Of a stretch of 9,721 nucleotides of DNA, positions 1 through 5,980 are shown one piece after another. Every line of letters starts with the position of its first letter. Positions within the stretch are counted from its first letter, which is position 1. This DNA is from Deltaproteobacteria bacterium. GTDB lineage: Bacteria > Myxococcota > Polyangia > Haliangiales > Haliangiaceae. Under the pieces are notes generated by a model that made no database searches, was not told where the DNA came from, and saw nothing but the letters and a program-made list of their open reading frames with translations. The stretch lies in assembly GCA_018262455.1 (NCBI GenBank), contig JAGSPR010000257.1, forward strand, positions 1 through 9,721. The letters run 5' to 3'. A program made the position numbers and the translations under genes.

Positions 1-1
1 T

Positions 2-2254
2 CGGCTCGTCTCGCAGCTCGGCAAGGGCGCGATGGGCGAGGTCTGGCGCGCGCGCGACGAGCGCCTCGATCGCTACGTCGCGCTCAAGGTCCTGCCCGCG
101 GACGCGGCGGGCGACGTCGAGCGGCGCGCGCGCATGCTGCGCGAGGCCCGCGCGGCCGCGGCGATCCGCCACCCGAACGTGGTGACGCTGTTCGACATCG
201 TCACGCACCACGGCGACGACATCCTGGTGATGGAGCTCGTCGAAGGCCGCACGCTGTCGGAGACGCTGCGCAAGGATGGTCCACCGTCGCTCGAGGTCGC
301 GCTGCGCTGGATCGAGAGCGTCACCGATGCGCTGGTCGCTGCGCACGCCCGCGGGATCCTCCATCGCGACATCAAGGCCGCGAACATCATGGTCTCGCCC
401 GACGGGATCAAGGTCCTCGACTTCGGGCTGGCGAAGCTGCGCGAGGCCGACCCCGCGAGCGCGTCGTCGTCGGGCATGCGCCCGGCGGTCAGCAACACCC
501 GGATCGCGCTCGACGAGACGATGCCCAGCGAGCCCGTTCCGCGCTCGCACGCCGAGATCGAGAGCTACAAGACGCACGTCGGCTCGCTGCTCGGCACGCC
601 GCTGTACATGGCGCCCGAGCAGCTCGCCGGAGACCTGCCCGACGAGCGCAGCGAGGTGTTCTCGGTCGGAGTTCTCGCGCACGAGATCCTCGCCGGCAAG
701 CCGCCGTACAGCGCCACCACGATGGACGCGCTGTTCCGGCAGATCACGACGGATCCACCGCCGGAGCTGCCGAAGGTCCCCGAGTCGATCGTGGACATCG
801 TCGGGCGGGCGCTCGAGAAGGAGCCCGGCGCGCGGTGGCCCACGATGGCCGCGTTTCGCGACGCGATCGCCGCCGAGCGCAAGCGTCGGTTCGCTCCTCC
901 CGCACGCCGCTGGCCACTCGCGGTGGCCGCGGTGGTGATCCTCGCCGGCGCCGGTGTCGGCCTCTATACCTGGCGTGCACAGCAGCCGGCGCCGACGCGG
1001 CCTGGCGACGAGTACGTCGAGCGTGCACTCGACGAGTACGACGTGTTCTACAACGACAAGGCGCTGTCGTCGCTTCGCGCCGCCCTCGCCGTCGCGCCCG
1101 AGCATCCGCGCGCGAACGCGTACGTGATCCTGTTTGGCGGTGCGTCCGACGCCGATCGGACCAAGGCGGTCGAGGCTGCGAAGCGTGCACGTCCCGCGCT
1201 CGCAGAGGGGAGCCGAGACCGGCTCCTGCTCGACGTGGCGATCGCGCGCGCCGAGGACGGCCCGGCCACGGCGCGCGAGATCCTCGGGGCGACGACGCGC
1301 GATCGCGAGCTCGCGTTCTGGGCCGCGGAGCTCGACTACCAGGCCGGCAACTACGCTGTCGCCGGTGCCGAGTACAAGGCGCTGCTGGCCTCGACGGACA
1401 ACCAGCTGCGCGGCCGGATCTACGATCACTACTCGTCGGTCCTCCTCTACGTCGACGAGCCGATCGAGGCGCTCAGGATCGGCACGCTCTACCGCGATGC
1501 ATTTCCCGGCGAGGCGGACGCCGTGGCGGTCTACGCGACCACGCTCGCCGCGGCCGGCAAGCACGCCGAGGCGATCGCGGCCGCCGAGGAAGCCCTGCGG
1601 CTCGCCGAGGGCGAGGACACGCTCGCCGGGCTCGCGAAGGTCCTCGCGCTGTCCGGACAGCGCGAGCGTGCGAAGGAGCTCTACCAGCGCTCGCTCGAGC
1701 GCGCCGGCGCCACGCGCCGTCCGATCCGCCGCGCCGCGCTCGCGCTCCTGCAGTGGCTCGACGGAGATCCGGCCGCGCGTGCGACGATCGCCCCGTGCCT
1801 CGACGGCGGCTCCGACGCCGGAGCCCGCGAGCGCGGCGCGTGCTTGTTCGTCGCCGGCGTGATCGATCCCGCGCTCGCGGAGCCGGCCGCGCAGCAGCTC
1901 GACGCCCTCGCGGCCGCGGCGACCCCTACACGCCCCGCCTACGGCGCGCCGGCCGCGCTCGCCAAGCTCGTGCGCGCGCGGACCCGGTTCTTCGGCGGCG
2001 CATGTCTCCAGCCGCCGGCGTCCCCCGAGCCGGGCGTGCTCACCGATCCCACGCTGCCCGCCGCGTACGGCGCGCCGCTCGACTTCTACGCCGCGTATCA
2101 CGTGCCGTTCTTCGCGACCTGGGCGCTGTGCGAGCGCGCAGCCTTGCTCGCCGCGAATGGCGACCGGGCAGGCGCCGCGGGCCTGCTCCGCGCCGTCGCG
2201 GACAGGGCGCCGAACCGGACGTGGCTCGTGACGACGCTGGAGCGCTACCGGTGA
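2..2254 (+). CDS. PknB-like membrane Ser/Thr protein kinase with TPR-like extracytoplasmic region (5' partial)
   Basis: Phosphorylates Ser/Thr on target proteins, probably in response to a signal sensed outside the membrane. The reading frame is already open at base 2 and encodes the start of the glycine-rich loop, so the true start lies upstream of the window. Residues here count from the codon at base 2 (750 in view). Seen: P-loop GKGAMGEV (7-14), ATP-binding Lys29 in VALK, HRD 121-123 with Asn128, DFG 140-142, APE 204-206. These are all the residues needed for catalysis. One hydrophobic helix lies at about 305-324 after an Arg-rich stretch, so the kinase domain should be cytoplasmic. The remaining ~425 residues are Ala-rich helical repeats resembling TPRs (clearest around 1340-1400 and 1530-1700) and hold all four cysteines. 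Oddities: a long activation segment and RSE in place of RSD. It converges on the methyltransferase gene with one base between stops. The kinase call is firm; its signal and substrate are unknown. Confidence 0.95.
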   Translation, partial: RLVSQLGKGAMGEVWRARDERLDRYVALKVLPADAAGDVERRARMLREARAAAAIRHPNVVTLFDIVTHHGDDILVMELVEGRTLSETLRKDGPPSLEVALRWIESVTDALVAAHARGILHRDIKAANIMVSPDGIKVLDFGLAKLREADPASASSSGMRPAVSNTRIALDETMPSEPVPRSHAEIESYKTHVGSLLGTPLYMAPEQLAGDLPDERSEVFSVGVLAHEILAGKPPYSATTMDALFRQITTDPPPELPKVPESIVDIVGRALEKEPGARWPTMAAFRDAIAAERKRRFAPPARRWPLAVAAVVILAGAGVGLYTWRAQQPAPTRPGDEYVERALDEYDVFYNDKALSSLRAALAVAPEHPRANAYVILFGGASDADRTKAVEAAKRARPALAEGSRDRLLLDVAIARAEDGPATAREILGATTRDRELAFWAAELDYQAGNYAVAGAEYKALLASTDNQLRGRIYDHYSSVLLYVDEPIEALRIGTLYRDAFPGEADAVAVYATTLAAAGKHAEAIAAAEEALRLAEGEDTLAGLAKVLALSGQRERAKELYQRSLERAGATRRPIRRAALALLQWLDGDPAARATIAPCLDGGSDAGARERGACLFVAGVIDPALAEPAAQQLDALAAAATPTRPAYGAPAALAKLVRARTRFFGGACLQPPASPEPGVLTDPTLPAAYGAPLDFYAAYHVPFFATWALCERAALLAANGDRAGAAGLLRAVADRAPNRTWLVTTLERYR

Positions 2255-2255
2255 G

Positions 2256-3011
2256 CTAGGCGCTCGGCTTGAGCATCAGACGGCACGACGGATCGACGTA
2301 GTGCAGCCAGATCGGTCGTCCCTTGAAGTACTCGTCGACCGCCTGCTTGGCACCAGCCCACTCGCCGTAGTCGTCGATGATCAACACGCCGCCGTCGACG
2401 AGGCGTGGATACAGGACCTCGAGCTCCACCTTCGTGCTCTCGTACCAGTCCGTGTCGAGTCGGAGGACGGAGATCTTGTCCGGGAGGTTCGCCGGATCTC
2501 GGAGCGTGTCCTCGACGCGTCCCTTCACGAGCTGGAGCTGCGCGTCGCCGACCTCGCGCTTGAAGTTGTCGCGGACCTCGTCGATCGCCGCGTAGCACCA
2601 CTCGTTGTGGTCGCCTCGGTCGAGCTTGTCGAACGTCTCCTTCGCGAGCTGGGAGTCCTTGTTCTTGCGGTCATGCTCCGTCGGCGTCGACATCCCTTCG
2701 AACGTGTCGAAGCCCCAGATCTTGGTCGACAGCTCGAGCTTCTGTCGCATCAGCCCTGCGAGGACCAGGTTCCCGCCCTTCCACACGCCGCACTCGACGA
2801 GATCGCCCGGGATGCCGCGCGCGGCGACATCCTCGATCGCGCGCATGAAGGCCCACAGCCGCAACGGACCGGTCATCGAGTATTTCGAGGACGTCTCGAT
2901 CAACGTGCGCTGGAAGCCGTCGATCTCCGGGATCAACTGATCCAGCGGAGTCTTGTCGCGCACGATCCGGTACCCGGCAGCCTTCAACGCATTACGTACG
3001 AGGTGCTTCAT
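2256..3011 (-). CDS. TylF/MycF-family SAM-dependent O-methyltransferase
   Basis: 251 residues, the usual length of the macrocin O-methyltransferase family, whose characterised members (TylF, MycF) methylate a sugar hydroxyl in a metal-dependent way. Seen: SAM-binding motif VECGVWKGG (72-80), the family signature FDTFEGM (101-107), LDTDWYES with Asp186 and Asp188, and IIDDYG with Asp213-Asp214. The last two motifs supply the divalent-metal ligands in the family. The ATG start (3011-3009) lies 10 nt after the stop of the upstream lipoprotein gene, so the two are probably co-transcribed. The ribosome site is weak (GAG about 8 nt upstream). No signal peptide or membrane segment is seen, so the enzyme is cytosolic. 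Homologues also occur in polysaccharide and natural-product clusters. Here a glycan sugar or its nucleotide-sugar precursor is the more likely substrate given the neighbouring polysaccharide genes, but this is inferred from location only. Confidence 0.9.
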   Translation of the reverse strand: MKHLVRNALKAAGYRIVRDKTPLDQLIPEIDGFQRTLIETSSKYSMTGPLRLWAFMRAIEDVAARGIPGDLVECGVWKGGNLVLAGLMRQKLELSTKIWGFDTFEGMSTPTEHDRKNKDSQLAKETFDKLDRGDHNEWCYAAIDEVRDNFKREVGDAQLQLVKGRVEDTLRDPANLPDKISVLRLDTDWYESTKVELEVLYPRLVDGGVLIIDDYGEWAGAKQAVDEYFKGRPIWLHYVDPSCRLMLKPSA

Positions 3012-3021
3012 CTCGTGGCTC

Positions 3022-3831
3022 TCAGGGGACCGAGGATCCGGCCAGGAAGTTGTCGCGGACTTCCTGCGCCGACAGTCCGCGGCGGTAGATCGCGGTCAGC
3101 GCAAACGTGCCTTGCCAGGTCACGGCGTTGTTGCGCTCGCTGCCGAGCTGCATCGGGAAGTTGGCCCACCCGACCGGAGCGGCCGCGGTGCTGACGGCCT
3201 CGGCGACGCCGTTGACATAGAACGTGCGCTGGGTCGAATCGGCGACGAGGACGAGGTGCGTCATCGCGGTGGTGGCCGGCGTCGTTGCGACCAGGGGGGG
3301 GCCGCCATCCGGGTCGGACGACGTCCGGATCCGGCCGACCCAGGTCGAGCCGATCTGGAAGATGCTGACGTTTCGCGAGATCACGTCCTGCGAGACACCC
3401 GCGATCATCACGGGGGTCGGACTGGCAAAGGTCGGCTGGGTCCAGACCTCGAACGTCACGCCACTCGTGCCGTTGACGACCGTCGCGACTCCGGAATCGG
3501 GGAGGGTCGAACCGAGCTCGGTGATCGGACCGAGCGTCATCGTCCCCGCGGTCGCATCCCAGGTCACGGATCCGCGTCGAACCGTCAAGTCGAGGGCGGG
3601 AACCGTCCCCGAGGTGTCACGTGCGACGGTGCCGGCGCCCTCCGAGAAGGTCCAGAGCGCGAGCAGCCCGGTGGTGGCGCGCATGGGCGGCATCGGGACG
3701 TCTGGAACGTCCGGGGGACCGTCGCCCACATCCACCGCCGCATCGACCGTCGCCCCGATCTGGAAGCCGCATCCACAGAGGATCGCGATCCAGAGGCAGG
3801 CCGCACGCACGGGCGTGAGTCTACGCCGCAA
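3022..3831 (-). CDS. LamG-like (jellyroll) domain lipoprotein
   Basis: Predicted envelope lipoprotein of 269 residues. The N-terminus has Arg residues, a hydrophobic stretch and the lipobox LCGC with Cys21 as the lipidated residue. A low-complexity Asp/Val/Pro linker (about 30-49) follows. From about 55 to 262 there is one concanavalin-A-like/Laminin_G_3 domain: LLALWTFSEG opening strand (Trp60), DTSG, VTFEVWTQP, RTFYVNG, and a closing segment ending RRGLSAQEV, typical of the C-terminal edge of this fold. Such domains bind glycans or proteins, but the ligand cannot be read from sequence. The longest start is a TTG at 3831-3829. A GTG at 3810-3808 would still give a short usable signal peptide. 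Neither has a convincing ribosome site. It leads the methyltransferase gene by 10 nt and is divergent from a second, larger LamG lipoprotein. A run of eight C sits in codons 177-180. Confidence 0.85.
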   Translation of the reverse strand: MRRRLTPVRAACLWIAILCGCGFQIGATVDAAVDVGDGPPDVPDVPMPPMRATTGLLALWTFSEGAGTVARDTSGTVPALDLTVRRGSVTWDATAGTMTLGPITELGSTLPDSGVATVVNGTSGVTFEVWTQPTFASPTPVMIAGVSQDVISRNVSIFQIGSTWVGRIRTSSDPDGGPPLVATTPATTAMTHLVLVADSTQRTFYVNGVAEAVSTAAAPVGWANFPMQLGSERNNAVTWQGTFALTAIYRRGLSAQEVRDNFLAGSSVP

Positions 3832-3881
3832 CTTGCGCCGACTTCAACCTGCGGGGGGCGGCTGCAGGCGAGCCCGATGCC

Positions 3882-3923
3882 GTCACGAGCCACCGCGTTC
3901 ACGAGAAAGTGACTTGTCGTGAC
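3882..3923. promoter_or_regulatory. Inverted GTCACGA / TCGTGAC pair, possible operator
   Basis: GTCACGA at 3882-3888 is matched by its reverse complement TCGTGAC at 3917-3923. The centres are about 36 bp apart, a little over three helical turns. A partial extra copy, TCACGAG, lies at 3899-3905 between them, in direct orientation to the first. A similar pair lies at 3984-4024. It may be a binding site for a dimeric or looping regulator; function is inferred only. Confidence 0.3.
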
Positions 3924-3933
3924 TGATTATCAG
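3923..3933. promoter_or_regulatory. 11-bp palindrome CTGATTATCAG
   Basis: Perfect 5-bp arms (CTGAT / ATCAG) around a single central T. It is AT-rich against a GC-rich background and abuts the end of the TCGTGAC half-site. Another CTGAT lies close by at 3938-3942. Candidate protein-binding site; it also contains the GATAAT string on the minus strand that could serve as a -10 box. Confidence 0.25.
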
Positions 3934-3983
3934 ACAGCTGATCTTGGAGCCGGCCGGCGCGCGGCTCGTCGATCGTCGCAAAT

Positions 3984-4024
3984 GTCACGTCCTCGGGAGT
4001 CTGCCTGCGTTAGCTACGCGTGAC
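3984..4024. promoter_or_regulatory. Second inverted GTCACG / CGTGAC pair, possible operator
   Basis: GTCACG at 3984-3989 faces CGTGAC at 4019-4024, with centres 35 bp apart. This is nearly the same geometry as the pair at 3882-3923. The match is 6 bp per arm. It lies on the side nearer the large plus-strand lipoprotein gene, while the other pair lies nearer the minus-strand gene. Confidence 0.28.
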
Positions 4025-4102
4025 GACTGGCTTTCTTGTCGCCGGCAACCTTGAACATGGTTGACTTGCCGACCCCATCAAGGGATCCTGCGTCCAAGCG
4101 TC

Positions 4103-5920
4103 ATGACTAACTACATTGTTCGTTCAGTTCTGGTGACGGCACTCGCCGTCGCCGGATTCATTGGGTGTGCTGGGGAGACCGAAAGCCTGGGGAGCTTCGA
4201 GCAGGCGGCCGCCGTTTTGCCACCTGTCACCAACCTCCAGGCAAGCGGCGTGACCACGACGCAGGCCACGCTGACATGGGACGCGGTTCCCGGCGCAACC
4301 CTCTACATCATCCTGCGCGGCACGGCGCCGGGCAACGAGACCACGTACACGACCGCGCCTCCGGTCGCGAGCTTCCAGGAAGATCACCTGACGCCCGGAT
4401 CGACGTACTCGTACCAGGTGCTCGTCGTGATCGGAAACGACTGGTCGACGCCCTCCAACGAGGTCCTGATCACCACGCTCGGTGCCCAGACGTTGCAGCC
4501 TCCGGCCAACGTCGTCGCGACGGCGACCTCGTCGTCGCGCATCACGCTGAGCTGGACGCCGGTGATGAACGCGCTCGGTTACTACATCTACCAGTCCGAC
4601 GCTGGCGGACCGTTCAACTACATCGGCACGGCGCCGCCGGCTGATTCGAGCCGCAGCATCGCAGGCCTGACCTCCGCCACGACGTACAGCTTCTACCTCC
4701 AGTCCGTGTTCATCGACGGCATCTCGGCGCCCTCGGCGATCGTCTCGGCGACGACCTTCGGGACCCCCGCCGGTGTGGTCGAAGGCCACTGGAACTTTGA
4801 CGAGCAGATGGGGACGATCGCGAACGACATCTCCGGCTTCAACCGCACCGGCACGCTCACCGGCGCGGTCAGCTTCGTGAACGACAAGTTCTACATCCAC
4901 GACAGCCTGTCGGCGCTCGCGTCGAGCGGTGGCAGCGTCACGGTGCCGCCGGCGCCTGGCTTCGATCTCTACACCGACTTCACCGTGTCGCTGTGGGCGA
5001 AGGTCGGCGCGGGTGCAGCCGTCCACTTCGTCGGCGTACGGGATGCGGGCTGCGGTGCGGGCTGGGACATTGCCCAGGATGGCGCGAACCAGCTCCACTT
5101 CCGCGGCTCGTCGACCGACGTCCTCAGCTTTGGCCAGAGCCTGCCGGCAGACACCTGGACGCACATCGCGGTCACGTCGACGTCCGGAACGCTCCAGCTG
5201 TACCTCGGCGGCGTGCCGGTCGCGAGTGGCGCGCTCGCGGTGGCTCCGCACCTCGCGAACCCGCTGCAGATCGGCAATGCGGGCGGGTGCACGCAGAATG
5301 GCGCCTTCGTGGTCGACGACGTCGCGATCCTGAGCCGGGTGATGTCGGCCGGTGAGATCGCGACCATCGGGACGCCGCCGCCGGCGCCGACGAACCTCGT
5401 CGCGACGGTGGTGTCGTCGACGCAGGTGGATCTGGCGTGGGACCCGGTCCCGAACGCGGATCTCTACATCATCTATCGCGGCACCGGCCCCGGCACCTCG
5501 CAGTTCTTCACCACGTGGCCGGGCACCAACCCGACGTTCGACTACAACCACCTGGAGCCCGGGACGCAGTATTCGTGGCAGGTCCGCTCGGTCCGCAACA
5601 ACCTCCGGTCGAACTTCTCGAACGAGCAGGTCGTCACGACGTCGGCTCCCCCGACCGCGCCGAGCAACGTCGTCGCGATGCCGGGCAGTCCGACGCGCCT
5701 CAACGTGACCTGGACCACGGTCGCCGGCGCGACCTACCACTACATCTTCGTGTCCGTGAACGGCGGCGCCTTCAGCTACCTGACCACGACCTATGCGACG
5801 CCGGCCTTCGAGGCTGCGGGCCTGACCACCGGATCGACGTACTCGTACAAGATCCAGGCGATCACGCCAGGCGGCATCTCGGCGGAGTCTGCGCCGTCGA
5901 CGCCGGTCGCGGCCCCGTAG
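4103..5920 (+). CDS. Lipoprotein with FN3-FN3-LamG-FN3-FN3 architecture
   Basis: Predicted surface or periplasmic adhesion/binding lipoprotein of 605 residues. I chose the ATG at 4103 because it gives a compact lipoprotein signal (Arg7, a hydrophobic run, then FIGC with Cys22 lipidated). An in-frame TTG at 4061 would add 14 residues ahead of the signal without a ribosome site. Phe at the -3 lipobox position is tolerated but not ideal. Domains: FN3-1 (40-126), FN3-2 (133-219), LamG jellyroll (about 225-423, opening GHWNFDEQMG with Trp230 and DISG, closing DDVAILSRVMSAGEI), FN3-3 (425-514), FN3-4 (516-605). FN3-1 pairs with FN3-3 and FN3-2 with FN3-4, suggesting an ancestral pair duplication. 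Only Cys317 and Cys396, besides the lipobox Cys, are present; both are in LamG and could form a disulfide. FN3 domains are usually spacers or protein/glycan binders. No catalytic domain is seen. A hairpin follows 23 bases after the stop. Confidence 0.88.
   Translation: MTNYIVRSVLVTALAVAGFIGCAGETESLGSFEQAAAVLPPVTNLQASGVTTTQATLTWDAVPGATLYIILRGTAPGNETTYTTAPPVASFQEDHLTPGSTYSYQVLVVIGNDWSTPSNEVLITTLGAQTLQPPANVVATATSSSRITLSWTPVMNALGYYIYQSDAGGPFNYIGTAPPADSSRSIAGLTSATTYSFYLQSVFIDGISAPSAIVSATTFGTPAGVVEGHWNFDEQMGTIANDISGFNRTGTLTGAVSFVNDKFYIHDSLSALASSGGSVTVPPAPGFDLYTDFTVSLWAKVGAGAAVHFVGVRDAGCGAGWDIAQDGANQLHFRGSSTDVLSFGQSLPADTWTHIAVTSTSGTLQLYLGGVPVASGALAVAPHLANPLQIGNAGGCTQNGAFVVDDVAILSRVMSAGEIATIGTPPPAPTNLVATVVSSTQVDLAWDPVPNADLYIIYRGTGPGTSQFFTTWPGTNPTFDYNHLEPGTQYSWQVRSVRNNLRSNFSNEQVVTTSAPPTAPSNVVAMPGSPTRLNVTWTTVAGATYHYIFVSVNGGAFSYLTTTYATPAFEAAGLTTGSTYSYKIQAITPGGISAESAPSTPVAAP
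4220..4480 (+). repeat. FN3 repeat unit 1 (type A)
   Basis: Encodes residues 40-126. Shares TWDAVPGATLYII.RGT.PG and HL.PG..YS.QV...SNE..TT positions with unit 3. Trp in the B-strand and the Tyr of the YS.QV strand are FN3 hallmark residues. Confidence 0.8.
4499..4759 (+). repeat. FN3 repeat unit 2 (type B)
   Basis: Encodes residues 133-219. Resembles unit 4 more than units 1 and 3: SW/TW followed by T.V..A...YI, a GG.F.Y hairpin, AGLT...TYS and a terminal GISA.SA segment. Confidence 0.75.
5375..5644 (+). repeat. FN3 repeat unit 3 (type A)
   Basis: Encodes residues 425-514. The closest relative within the protein is unit 1 (WD.VP.A.LYII.RGT.PG, then HL.PG..YS.QV and SNE..TT). Confidence 0.8.
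5648..5917 (+). repeat. FN3 repeat unit 4 (type B)
   Basis: Encodes residues 516-605, the C-terminus. Most like unit 2 in its GG.F.Y and GISA.SA segments. It also shares a 20-bp exact DNA match (5829-5848 versus 4395-4414, encoding GSTYSY) with unit 1, which may reflect local conversion or chance conservation of a common FN3 strand. Confidence 0.75.
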
Positions 5921-5943
5921 CGACCGCGCTCTCTGTTCTACGT

Positions 5944-5968
5944 CGAGGCCGCCCGCGAGGCGGCCTCG
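5944..5968 (+). terminator. Hairpin terminator between convergent genes
   Basis: CGAGGCCGCC (5944-5953), loop CGCGA (5954-5958), GGCGGCCTCG (5959-5968): a perfect 10-bp GC stem. It lies 23 nt after the plus-strand stop and 12 nt before the minus-strand acyltransferase stop, so it can serve transcripts from both sides. On the plus strand it is followed by TTCGTTCC, a weak U-rich tail. On the minus strand there is no U tract, so intrinsic termination of the polysaccharide operon there is less certain. Confidence 0.7.
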
Positions 5969-5980
5969 TTCGTTCCGGAC

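Larger units (their letters stand above)
3832..4102. promoter_or_regulatory. Divergent intergenic control region between two LamG lipoprotein genes
   Basis: A 271-nt gap separates the divergent starts and must carry the promoters for both directions. It is less GC-rich than its flanks in parts (around 3900-3950 and 4021-4065). No convincing sigma-70 -35/-10 pair was found. TTGAAC (4051) and TTGACT (4061) resemble -35 boxes for the plus-strand gene but lack a good -10 box. Minus-strand GATAAT (3930-3925) resembles a -10 box for the lipoprotein gene but lacks a clear -35 box. The region has a concentration of GTCACG/CGTGAC hexamers and one palindrome, listed separately. Promoter positions are not resolved. 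Confidence 0.55.

Noticed and set aside
835..2259. 474-codon plus-strand frame overlapping the kinase gene
   Set aside because: Extremely Arg-rich product with no domain; it is a +1/+2 shadow of the kinase frame, which has clear TPR-like repeats there.
2253..2274. Short GAGC/GCTC inverted repeats at the kinase-methyltransferase junction as a terminator
   Set aside because: Only 4-bp arms, with no U-rich tail on either strand.
2301..3194. 297-codon plus-strand frame opposite the methyltransferase
   Set aside because: No ribosome site or recognised motif, and it overlaps a well-supported TylF-family gene.
3948..3966. AGCCG...CGGCT inverted repeat in the divergent region as a terminator or operator
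   Set aside because: Only 5 bp arms in a GC-rich run of GCCGGC units; expected by composition.
4051..4089. TTGAAC/TTGACT as sigma-70 -35 boxes for the large lipoprotein gene
   Set aside because: No acceptable -10 box at 16-18 bp spacing, so not called as a promoter.
4124..5740. 538-codon open frame on the minus strand opposite the FN3/LamG lipoprotein gene
   Set aside because: The product is Arg/Asp-rich low-complexity sequence with no motif, as expected from reading a GC-rich gene backwards. The plus-strand frame has a signal peptide and recognisable domains.
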